Below are positions 1 through 5,953 of a stretch of DNA of 11,642 nt, piece after piece. The position numbers were made by a program, and so were the translations under genes. Under the pieces are notes generated by a model. That model was not told where the DNA came from. It ran no database searches and was given only the letters and a program-made list of their open reading frames with translations. The DNA lies in contig CAZQLE010000127.1 in NCBI GenBank assembly GCA_964593905.1, positions 1-11,642 of the forward strand, written 5' to 3'. This DNA is from CAZQLE01 sp964593905. GTDB lineage: Bacteria > Chloroflexota > Anaerolineae > Anaerolineales > Anaerolineaceae. Positions within the stretch are counted from its first letter, which is position 1, and each line of letters begins with the position of its first letter.

Positions 1-402
<402 letters not shown>

Positions 403-526
403 ATTTTTTTATCATCCTCTCGGATGCTTCAATCTTACTTTACGGATTTACTCGTATATAATCGACGGTTGCTCACTTTCTGTCACTCTTCAATTGTTAA
501 GGTTCCGCTTCTTTACACCACTCGAT

Positions 527-560
527 AAAAAATCCCGATGTCTTTAGTTGGCTACATCGG
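527..560 (-). terminator. Terminator-like hairpin in the rRNA leader
   Basis: In the minus-strand transcript, CCGATGT (560-554) pairs with ACATCGG (541-535) across a 12-nt loop. After two bases (GA) a run of six U follows (532-527). This has the form of an intrinsic terminator or attenuator, yet it lies downstream of both rRNA promoters and upstream of 16S. It could be an attenuator overcome by antitermination, or simply a processing or leader-folding hairpin. The 7-bp stem and 2-nt gap before the U run make termination efficiency uncertain. Confidence 0.45.
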
Positions 561-649
561 CATTCTTCGCGGTGATGCGGTGAAGTCTTCAGTTGTTTCC
601 GTCTGTCAGGTTTCCCCGGCGAGACGACCGTGCTGCTTGCGAGGGTTTT

Positions 650-678
650 ATTTTAGATCATCTCCTCGATTTTGTCAA
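650..678 (-). promoter_or_regulatory. rRNA promoter P2 (proximal), sigma-70 type
   Basis: On the minus strand, TTGACA (678-673), a 17-bp spacer and TAAAAT (655-650) form a near-consensus promoter reading toward the 16S gene, with a start near 643. Tandem P1/P2 promoters about 165 bp apart are a common rRNA operon arrangement. Confidence 0.78.
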
Positions 679-814
679 GGGTTATTTTTGAGAGATTTTC
701 GATTTCTTTCAAACTCGTTTCTCTCGATCTTTCCTCGCACTCAGTGCGGTATTTGCTTTTTAGTGATCTGCTGTTCTTGCTGCGAGATCTTTTTTGTTGG
801 GTCAAGCGGGCTGA

Positions 815-842
815 ATTATATGCATTTTAAAGATCATGTCAA
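815..842 (-). promoter_or_regulatory. rRNA promoter P1 (distal), sigma-70 type
   Basis: On the minus strand, a perfect -35 TTGACA (842-837) is followed after 16 bp by a perfect -10 TATAAT (820-815). It points toward the 16S gene about 400 bp downstream, with a start site expected near 808. Both hexamers match consensus, as expected for an rRNA promoter. It lies back to back with the promoter of the MerR-type regulator at 881-911. Confidence 0.85.
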
Positions 843-880
843 GGGATTTGGTGTATATTCATGAGAATTCGTTTTCTCTC

Positions 881-911
881 TTGACTCTCCCCTAACTGGA
901 GGGTGTATCCT
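881..911 (+). promoter_or_regulatory. MerR-type promoter/operator (19-bp spacer)
   Basis: TTGACT (881-886) and TATCCT (906-911) are separated by 19 bp, the over-long spacing typical of promoters activated by MerR-family regulators through DNA distortion. The spacer and its edges form an imperfect dyad, AC.C.C.CC.....GG.G.G.GT, centred near 896. It lies 30 bp before the regulator's own start codon, so the regulator probably controls its own transcription. Confidence 0.8.
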
Positions 912-940
912 CTTGTTGAAAGCGCTTTCTGAGGTGTGTC

Positions 941-1786
941 ATGTATAAAATTGGTGAGTTTTCACTGCTCAGCCGGGTCCCCGTTAAGACCCTGCGCTAC
1001 TACGATGAACTCGGGCTGCTCAAGCCCATTCAGGTCGATGCCTTCACTGGCTATCGCTATTATGCCGCCGCGCAGCTCACCCGGCTGAACCGCATTCTGG
1101 CCTTGAAGGACCTCGGTCTGTCGCTGCAGCAAATCACCAGTCTGTTGTCTGAGTCGCTCTCGGCAGATCAGATCCGCGGTATGCTGCTGCGAAAACAGGT
1201 CGAACTGGCCGAACATATCGAAGAAGAGCGCACCCGTCTGCTGCGGGTTGAAGCCCGACTGCAACAAATTGAACAGGAGTCAAAAATGTCTGCCTACGAA
1301 TGTGTGATTAAAACCGTTCCCTCGCTGCGTGTGGCCAGCCGCCGCGGCATTTGCCCTGCTTATGCCATCCAGGATGCGCTGTGGGAAGTATTGATGACCG
1401 AGCTGGACCAGGTGGGTGTGCGGCCGCAAGGACCGTGCTTTACCCTGGATCATGGCGAGGAATATCGCGAACAGGATGTGGATCTGGAAGTATGCCAGCC
1501 TATCGATTCAGCCCTGCCCATCGGCCCACTCTTTCCGGGCAGCCTTTCCAGCGTACACGATCTCCCCGCAGTAGAGACCATGGCCAGCACCGTTCACCAC
1601 GGACCTTTTAACACCCTGAGCCTGGCCTACCCAGAGCTGCTGCACTGGATCAACGAAAACGGCTACACCATCACCGGCCCAGGCCGTGAGATCTACATCT
1701 ACAGCGGCGATGGCTCGGTACGTCAGGATGACCCAAGCTATGTAAGTGAGATCCAGTTCCCGGTGGCTGTGGCAAAGAAAAGCTAA
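941..1786 (+). CDS. MerR-family regulator with GyrI-like effector domain
   Basis: This 281-residue cytosolic transcription factor is expected to bind a small molecule and activate a 19-bp-spacer promoter. The N-terminus (residues about 2-50) is a MerR winged helix-turn-helix with the typical KIGEFSLLSRVPVKTLRYYD and the GYRYY wing. Residues about 80-114 form the dimerising coiled coil. Residues about 118-278 resemble the GyrI-like/AraC effector-binding fold of BmrR-type regulators, ending in the expected EIQFPV strand. ATG 941 is chosen because the homology begins there and a GAGGTG lies just upstream. No efflux pump or other typical target gene is adjacent on this strand. The only MerR-type operator seen is its own, which suggests autoregulation plus possible distant targets. 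The ligand is unknown; in this family it is often a lipophilic cation or drug. Confidence 0.93.
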   Translation: MYKIGEFSLLSRVPVKTLRYYDELGLLKPIQVDAFTGYRYYAAAQLTRLNRILALKDLGLSLQQITSLLSESLSADQIRGMLLRKQVELAEHIEEERTRLLRVEARLQQIEQESKMSAYECVIKTVPSLRVASRRGICPAYAIQDALWEVLMTELDQVGVRPQGPCFTLDHGEEYREQDVDLEVCQPIDSALPIGPLFPGSLSSVHDLPAVETMASTVHHGPFNTLSLAYPELLHWINENGYTITGPGREIYIYSGDGSVRQDDPSYVSEIQFPVAVAKKS

Positions 1787-1805
1787 CCTGTTTTGCACCC
1801 ATCCA

Positions 1806-1860
1806 TGCGCCCCAGAGAAAGCGAGCAAATGTACATGTTTCTCGCACGCTCCGGGGCGCA
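1806..1860 (+). repeat. Long inverted repeat between the regulator gene and sodN
   Basis: TGCGCCCC (1806-1813) and GGGGCGCA (1853-1860) are perfect 8-bp complementary arms. Inside them, GAGAAA (1815-1820) can pair with TTTCTC (1838-1843), or GCGAG (1821-1825) with CTCGC (1841-1845). A near-palindrome CAAATGTACATGTTT sits at the centre. No U run follows, so it is not a standard intrinsic terminator, though it may end or stabilise the upstream transcript. It lies 26 bp before the sodN -35 box. Confidence 0.5.
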
Positions 1861-1885
1861 AACCGTTTCAGCGCCACTCCACTCC

Positions 1886-1914
1886 TTGACACTCCCCCGG
1901 GCGGGATATATGAT
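1886..1914 (+). promoter_or_regulatory. sodN promoter, sigma-70 type
   Basis: A perfect -35 TTGACA (1886-1891), a 17-bp spacer and a -10 TATGAT (1909-1914) lie 62 bp before the sodN start. The spacer contains an imperfect GC-rich dyad, TCCC.C..G.GGGA (1893-1906, around CCCGGG), which could be an operator. A transcription start near 1921 would give a leader of about 55 nt. Confidence 0.8.
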
Positions 1915-1975
1915 GATTAAAGTCAAATATGCAATGCCAATCTCAGATCATAAACCCAACCTCAGGAGGAAATCC

Positions 1976-2479
1976 ATGCTTTATCAATTGCTCGAAAAAC
2001 TTGACTCTGTGCTCCATTTTCAGCGCGCTTCGGCCCATTGCGACATTCCCTGCGGAATTTATGACCCGCACCAGGCCCAGGTGGCCGTTTTGACTGTCAT
2101 CCGTATGATCGACATGATGACCGACCTGGAAGCGCAAAGCCCCGAAGCAAAGAAGATCGATTATCACAACAGCATCACCCGCTATATTGCCATCAAAGAA
2201 GAACATGCCGAACTCTGCAAGCGCGAAGTGCGGGTAATTTTTGGCGATTACTTCAAAAAAGAGCACGTTGAAAAATATCCCGAGCTGCCCGAACTCACCC
2301 ACAAAATCTTCCAGTTTGGTTCCAAGGTGCGCCAGAGCGCTTCGCGCGAGAACGCATTGCAATTGCTGAACCTGGTCAACCGTTTTGCCGAAATCTACTG
2401 GGAGACCAAGGGCATCGCCACCAAGCGGGTTAAAGCGCCTTACAAGCCCAACGAAGAAATCACTTACCCGATTCTGTAA
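1976..2479 (+). CDS. sodN: Nickel superoxide dismutase precursor
   Basis: This enzyme disproportionates superoxide to oxygen and hydrogen peroxide using a nickel centre. The diagnostic nickel hook HCDIPCGIY lies at residues 21-29. After removal of the 20-residue propeptide, His21, Cys22 and Cys26 become the nickel ligands His1, Cys2 and Cys6, and Tyr29 the conserved Tyr9. The helical remainder matches the family (IKEEHAEL, DYFKKEHVEKYPEL and the C-terminal YWETK). The product is 167 residues, 147 after processing, slightly longer than the 117-residue mature Streptomyces enzyme. ATG 1976 is preceded by a perfect AGGAGG (1964-1969) with 6-nt spacing. A longer frame opening at 1793 would run through the promoter and is rejected. 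The maturation protease gene follows after 3 nt. The propeptide has no secretion signal, so the enzyme is probably cytoplasmic. Confidence 0.97.
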   Translation: MLYQLLEKLDSVLHFQRASAHCDIPCGIYDPHQAQVAVLTVIRMIDMMTDLEAQSPEAKKIDYHNSITRYIAIKEEHAELCKREVRVIFGDYFKKEHVEKYPELPELTHKIFQFGSKVRQSASRENALQLLNLVNRFAEIYWETKGIATKRVKAPYKPNEEITYPIL

Positions 2480-2482
2480 ACG

Positions 2483-2779
2483 ATGTTTCGGCTGATCAAA
2501 GTAAAAGGTGAAAGTATGCAGCCGCGCTATCAGCCGGGTGATTATGTATTGATCTGCCACGCATCATGCTGCCTTTCGGCGCTCAAACCCGGCGATAGTG
2601 TGGTGTTTGAACACCCGCCCTACGGTGTGTTGATTAAGCAGGTCGCGACGTTTGATGCCGCCGCCGGCGAAATCACTGTGACCGGTTTACACCCCGCGAG
2701 TATCGACAGCCGCCAGTTTGGCAGTGTGCCCACCCGGAACCTGCTCGGCAAGGTGGTGATCCACGTGCCCCACAACTAA
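2483..2779 (+). CDS. sodX: NiSOD maturation protease (S26 family)
   Basis: SodX is the signal-peptidase-like protease thought to remove the NiSOD propeptide, exposing the N-terminal histidine needed for nickel binding. This 98-residue protein has the nucleophile motif GESMQP (Ser11), the general-base lysine in VLIKQV (Lys52) and the SIDSRQFG box (residues 73-80) of S26 Ser/Lys proteases. No transmembrane helix is visible, consistent with cytoplasmic action on SodN. It starts 3 nt after the sodN stop with no clear ribosome-binding site, which suggests translational coupling and a shared transcript from the sodN promoter. An unusual cysteine-rich patch, CHASCC (residues 25-30), lies between the two catalytic motifs. 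Confidence 0.93.
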   Translation: MFRLIKVKGESMQPRYQPGDYVLICHASCCLSALKPGDSVVFEHPPYGVLIKQVATFDAAAGEITVTGLHPASIDSRQFGSVPTRNLLGKVVIHVPHN

Positions 2780-2781
2780 CC

Positions 2782-2798
2782 TTGCGCAAGCTGCGCAA
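2782..2798 (+). terminator. Short palindrome after sodX, possible terminator
   Basis: TTGCGCA and TGCGCAA form a perfect 7-bp inverted repeat with a 3-nt AGC loop, 2 nt after the sodX stop codon. There is no U run directly after it, so it is a weak terminator candidate or a 3'-end stabilising hairpin for the sodNX transcript. Confidence 0.4.
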
Positions 2799-2881
2799 AT
2801 TCACCGCCGTTTCTGCTCAATTTTTCGCAACCTTTTTTGACGCACCGCGTATATTTTCTAGATGAAAGGAGTTTGAAAAAA

Positions 2882-3124
2882 ATGAAACGGCTAAATCGAA
2901 GCTTAAAAGAACGAATGGTTGGCGGTGTTTGTGGCGGCCTGGCAGAATATTTCAATATCGATCCCACCCTGGTTCGCCTGGCGTTTGTTGCCCTGGCACT
3001 GCTGGGCGGCAATGGTGTTCTGATCTACCTGGTGATGCTCATTCTGGTGCCCAACGAGCCAGAGGCCAGCTCAGCGGTGGTGGATGCCGAGCCGGTCAAA
3101 CCCAATGACGACCCCAACATCTAA
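2882..3124 (+). CDS. PspC-domain small membrane protein
   Basis: This 80-residue protein consists almost entirely of a PspC domain (PF04024). The N-terminal KRLNRSLKERMVGGVCGGLA and following EYFNIDPTLVRLAFV (residues about 3-36) are characteristic. One hydrophobic segment (about 33-56) ends in the conserved LVPNEP, and a short acidic, proline-containing tail follows. PspC domains occur in envelope-stress proteins and as stand-alone membrane proteins of unclear role. ATG 2882 is chosen because AAAGGAG (2865-2871) lies 10 nt upstream and homology starts there; an earlier in-frame start at 2837 would precede the Shine-Dalgarno sequence. It is likely monocistronic, as a strong terminator follows. 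No other phage-shock genes (pspA, pspB, pspF) are nearby. Confidence 0.88.
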   Translation: MKRLNRSLKERMVGGVCGGLAEYFNIDPTLVRLAFVALALLGGNGVLIYLVMLILVPNEPEASSAVVDAEPVKPNDDPNI

Positions 3125-3145
3125 CGGGTGTTGCAAGACCATTTC

Positions 3146-3180
3146 GAGGCTGCTCAGTTTTTGAGCAGCCTCTTCTTTTA
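3146..3180 (+). terminator. Strong intrinsic terminator after the PspC-domain gene
   Basis: GAGGCTGCTCA (3146-3156) and TGAGCAGCCTC (3162-3172) form a perfect 11-bp GC-rich stem with a 5-nt GTTTT loop, followed directly by TTCTTTTA. This is a textbook rho-independent terminator 21 nt after the stop codon. Confidence 0.93.
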
Positions 3181-3214
3181 CGCTTCACAAATTCTCGGCG
3201 CCTTTGCCATAGTG

Positions 3215-3243
3215 TTGATTTTGCAAGCCCTTCGGCCTATACT
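3215..3243 (+). promoter_or_regulatory. Promoter of the PAS/GAF/GGDEF gene
   Basis: TTGATT (3215-3220), a 17-bp spacer and TATACT (3238-3243) make a good sigma-70 promoter just after the upstream terminator. A start near 3250 gives a leader of about 93 nt that includes the hairpin at 3260-3284. Confidence 0.75.
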
Positions 3244-3259
3244 GTGAATCCAAACTACT

Positions 3260-3284
3260 GTGTTTTTTTGCCTCAAAAAAACAC
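3260..3284 (+). other. Hairpin in the leader of the GGDEF gene
   Basis: GTGTTTTTTT (3260-3269) and AAAAAAACAC (3275-3284) form a perfect 10-bp stem with a 5-nt GCCTC loop, starting about 10 nt after the predicted transcription start. The stem is nearly all A-U and no U run follows, so it is not a terminator. It may stabilise the 5' end or mark a protein-binding site. The leader does not match a c-di-GMP riboswitch. Confidence 0.5.
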
Positions 3285-3342
3285 GGTCAGCGCGCAAAAA
3301 TACCCAAATTCATAACCGGTGGGTCAACTTTTGGGAGAAAAA

Positions 3343-5055
3343 ATGTTGACACAGGGTGAAATGGCTGGCAATATCAAAGAGTGGATGCAGTTCTGGGCCA
3401 ACCAGTTGCAGGCCGGTGTTTTGTTTCTGCGCCCAGACAATCAGTCAATTGAGTTTATCAACAACGCAGCCTTTCAGTTGTTGGATATCGACCCCCAGTC
3501 TCATTTTCAAGTTGAATTATTGCTGCAAGAAACCCTGGAAGAAGTGTTCTTTCACTTCCATCAGCATCCCACCGCAGCCGAATGGCTGTCAAAAATCAAG
3601 CTAACCCTGTCTTCGCGCAAAATTCGCGCGTTTTCTTTACACGCGTTTCCCACTCAGCTCGACACCCTCAAAACCATCACGCTGCTCATTCAACCGGCGT
3701 TGCCCTTTCTTGAAGATCACAGCGCCGAAACAGAAACCGCCATACTGCATGAGTTGATTGAACATACCCCCAATGCACTGGTGGTAATTGACCCCGATGG
3801 CAAGGTGTTCTTCTGGAATTCAGCCGCCGAACATCTGACCGGCATTCCACGCAGCACAATTCTCAACCAGCCCGCGGCCGTGCTCCCCCCGCCATTTAAC
3901 AGCGCCATTGACAACGCAAATATCACCGGGCCGCCGCAGGGTGTCACCTGGTTCACCTGGGATTTAAATAACCGCACCTGGCACGCGGGCTGCCTTTCAA
4001 GTTCTCAACCAACCACAAACCAGGAGTTGCAACAGGTTAACGAACAACTCTGGCGGCTGGTGACAGAGCTGGAACAGCGCAACCGGGAAGTGAACGAGTT
4101 AAACCAGCTCAGCGATATGCTGCAAAGCTGTCTGGATATGACCGATGCCGCCGAGGTGATCTCAAGGGTCATTCCACGCTTGATGGAGGGCTGCTCAGGG
4201 GCCTTGTATATTGCCAATGAAAGCGGGTCTCAGGTTGCGCTGGCAGTCAACTGGGGAGATCTGGCGGTTGGGGCCGATACACTGGCGCTGGAAGATTGCT
4301 GGGGGCTGCGCCGGATGCAGATCCATAGCATCCCCGCGGGCGAAAGCCGCCTGCACTGCGTTCATATTCCCGAAGGCGAGACCTGTGCACATTTCTGTGC
4401 GCCGCTGGTGGTGCAGGGAAAAATCATCGGGCTGCTCTCCATCAGCGACCCCACCAGCGCCGCCCGCAAACCGGCCCGGCAGCGCTTAATCGAAACGCTG
4501 GCCGGGCAAATGGCGCTGGCGCTCTCCAATTTGCGGCTGCGCGAAGGGCTGCACCACCAGGCCATCCACGATTCGCTCACCGGTTTATACAACCGCAACT
4601 ACATGGAAGAAAGTTTTACCCGCGAACTACGCCGCGCTGCACGACACGCCTATGGGCTGGCCGTATTAATGATCTGCATCGACCAGTTTGGCGAAATGAA
4701 CAATCTGCTTGGCCGCGAGACCGGAGATGTGTTGTTAATTGAATTGGCCCAGTTCCTCAATGCCAACATCCGCGGCTCAGATATTGCCTGCCGCTTTAGC
4801 GGCACCGAATTTGTGCTGGTCTTACCGCTGGTTCACTCCGAAGACGCACATAAGCGCGCCACAGATCTATGTCTCGATTTTCGCCGCCAGGTCAGCTTCT
4901 CACAGATACCGGCATTTAATGATCTGACCCTCTCGATTGGAATAGCGGTTTACCCCAATCACGGCTCCGGGGTCGATACCCTGCTCAGCGCCGCCGATGA
5001 AGCCATGCGCCGCGCGCACAATGAGTGTGGCAATAAAATTTACACTGCCGCCTGA
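3343..5055 (+). CDS. PAS-PAS-GAF protein with degenerate GGDEF domain
   Basis: This 570-residue signalling protein has no membrane segment. A PAS-like region (about 12-125) is followed by a clearer PAS domain (about 134-215), a coiled coil (about 225-255), a GAF domain (about 262-400) and a GGDEF domain (about 408-570, opening with DSLTGLYNRNY). The active-site motif is SGTEF (486-490) instead of GG(D/E)EF. The first aspartate of the usual DxDxF metal motif is Cys445 (CIDQF), while the second (Asp447) remains. The RxxD inhibitory-site motif (Arg477-Asp480) is intact five residues before SGTEF. Diguanylate cyclase activity is therefore doubtful, and a role as a c-di-GMP receptor or regulatory partner is plausible. 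ATG 3343 has GGGAG 5 nt upstream; an in-frame GTG at 3319 is less likely. It has its own promoter and converges with the cluster on the other strand. Confidence 0.92.
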   Translation: MLTQGEMAGNIKEWMQFWANQLQAGVLFLRPDNQSIEFINNAAFQLLDIDPQSHFQVELLLQETLEEVFFHFHQHPTAAEWLSKIKLTLSSRKIRAFSLHAFPTQLDTLKTITLLIQPALPFLEDHSAETETAILHELIEHTPNALVVIDPDGKVFFWNSAAEHLTGIPRSTILNQPAAVLPPPFNSAIDNANITGPPQGVTWFTWDLNNRTWHAGCLSSSQPTTNQELQQVNEQLWRLVTELEQRNREVNELNQLSDMLQSCLDMTDAAEVISRVIPRLMEGCSGALYIANESGSQVALAVNWGDLAVGADTLALEDCWGLRRMQIHSIPAGESRLHCVHIPEGETCAHFCAPLVVQGKIIGLLSISDPTSAARKPARQRLIETLAGQMALALSNLRLREGLHHQAIHDSLTGLYNRNYMEESFTRELRRAARHAYGLAVLMICIDQFGEMNNLLGRETGDVLLIELAQFLNANIRGSDIACRFSGTEFVLVLPLVHSEDAHKRATDLCLDFRRQVSFSQIPAFNDLTLSIGIAVYPNHGSGVDTLLSAADEAMRRAHNECGNKIYTAA

Positions 5056-5107
5056 GAAGGAAGGGCAAACCGCCCCGCTCTGTTTTGTTAAGCTTTTTTA
5101 CTTCTCA
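5053..5107. terminator. Inverted repeat between convergent genes, weak terminator
   Basis: TGAGAAG (5053-5059) and CTTCTCA (5101-5107) are perfect 7-bp complementary arms spanning both stop codons of the convergent GGDEF and SAM hydrolase genes. Inside is a GGGC/GCCC mini-stem (about 5063-5075) followed by T-rich sequence on the plus strand. It may act as a bidirectional terminator but is not canonical. Confidence 0.3.
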
Positions 5108-5940
5108 AATTCCACTTGCCATTCGGGTCCGTAATCAATGTTATAGCGTTTACAGAAGCTGCCCTGGCTGATGGCAACCGCCACTTTCATAATCTCATTG
5201 TTATAAATGATCACATCCCCTTTTGGGGCATAGCCAAAAGATTTATGAAACAGCACCTTCTGAGAAAAGACCACCGCCCCCGCATGGCGAATGGTCAGGT
5301 TAAGCTGGTCGCCATAGGCAAAGCCGGCCTGGGCAAACAACGCCAGCGGGATATTGGTCCACACATTGCCAAAATTTGGATCGCCGATCTCAAAAATACC
5401 TTTGACCCTGCCGCCTTCCAACAGCGGCTCTTGCATGGGCAGGGTGACGATCTCATCCGGCGAATACGCAGGGCCGACCTGCTCATAAGAGATGACCCCA
5501 CTGGCTAGCCGCGCGGCACAGTAGCCAAACAGGTCGCGCCCATGAAACACACTGACATCTTCGGTGCCCTTGCCGCGCAGCCGGTTAACCGTCTGGTCAA
5601 TCTCGCGCACCTCGCCAATGCCCACCCACGTTTTCACATGCGTCAGGCTGCCGTTATCAGGCGTCACCACAAAAAAACCATCCACCGTCCGGGCCACACA
5701 GGCCCGCCGCGGCGTGCCCACGCCGGGGTCGACCACCGAGACGAAGATGGTGCCTTCGGGCCAGAAGCGCATGGATTGAAACAACCGGTAAGATGCACTC
5801 CAGATATCATATTGCGGGATCTCATGTGTACCGTCGATGATCTCCAGTTCGCGGTCAACGTTCTTGACCACGCCATACATGGCACACACGGCCCCCTCTT
5901 TGTAGGTGAAATCGGTCTGGAATACCAGGATGGGTTTCAT
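5098..5940 (-). CDS. SAM hydrolase (DUF62, adenosine-forming)
   Basis: This 280-residue cytosolic enzyme belongs to the S-adenosyl-L-methionine hydroxide adenosyltransferase family, related to fluorinases and chlorinases, and hydrolyses SAM to adenosine and methionine. The N-terminal VFQTDF, the SVVDPGVGTPRR segment, PDNG and the FHGRDLFG segment are all family hallmarks. Asp71, Arg78 and His133 match the Asp-Arg-His triad of characterised hydrolases, which separates this group from the halogenases. The C-terminal domain (about 170-280) has the expected GDPNFGNVWTNI motif. ATG 5940 is used because the homology starts there and AGGAG lies 10 nt upstream; that site overlaps the stop codon of the upstream ecfT gene, 13 nt away. 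A longer in-frame start at 6018 would overlap ecfT. Co-transcription with an ECF transporter suggests a role in salvage or turnover of the imported compound or of SAM itself. Confidence 0.93.
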   Translation of the reverse strand: MKPILVFQTDFTYKEGAVCAMYGVVKNVDRELEIIDGTHEIPQYDIWSASYRLFQSMRFWPEGTIFVSVVDPGVGTPRRACVARTVDGFFVVTPDNGSLTHVKTWVGIGEVREIDQTVNRLRGKGTEDVSVFHGRDLFGYCAARLASGVISYEQVGPAYSPDEIVTLPMQEPLLEGGRVKGIFEIGDPNFGNVWTNIPLALFAQAGFAYGDQLNLTIRHAGAVVFSQKVLFHKSFGYAPKGDVIIYNNEIMKVAVAISQGSFCKRYNIDYGPEWQVEFEK

Positions 5941-5953
5941 ATTCGTTCGACTC

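Larger units (their letters stand above)
403..808 (-). other. rRNA operon leader region
   Basis: This AT-rich stretch between the distal rRNA promoter and the 16S 5' end holds no credible protein gene. The open frames at 322-528 and 538-864 have no ribosome-binding site and overlap the rRNA or its leader. On the minus strand it contains a second promoter (650-678), a hairpin followed by a six-U run (527-560), a short CGTCT/AGACG stem (600-604 with 622-626), and a 13-bp perfect palindrome CGCACTCAGTGCG (736-748). I could not find a convincing boxA antitermination motif. RNase III processing stems cannot be judged because the 3' side of the 16S gene is outside the window. Confidence 0.75.

Noticed and set aside
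1886..1914. Control of sodN by the adjacent MerR-type regulator
   Set aside because: The sodN promoter has a normal 17-bp spacer and does not share the operator dyad of the MerR-type promoter.
1793..1975. An N-terminal extension of SodN from an ATG at 1793
   Set aside because: It would cross the inverted repeat and the sodN promoter. The ATG at 1976 has a perfect AGGAGG and gives the normal propeptide length.
3244..3342. A c-di-GMP riboswitch before the GGDEF gene
   Set aside because: The leader is under 100 nt and consists mainly of one A-U hairpin. The conserved GEMM core bases are not present.
5098..5940. Fluorinase or chlorinase function for the DUF62 protein
   Set aside because: The Asp71-Arg78-His133 triad typical of SAM hydrolases is present, and there is no halogen-metabolism gene nearby.
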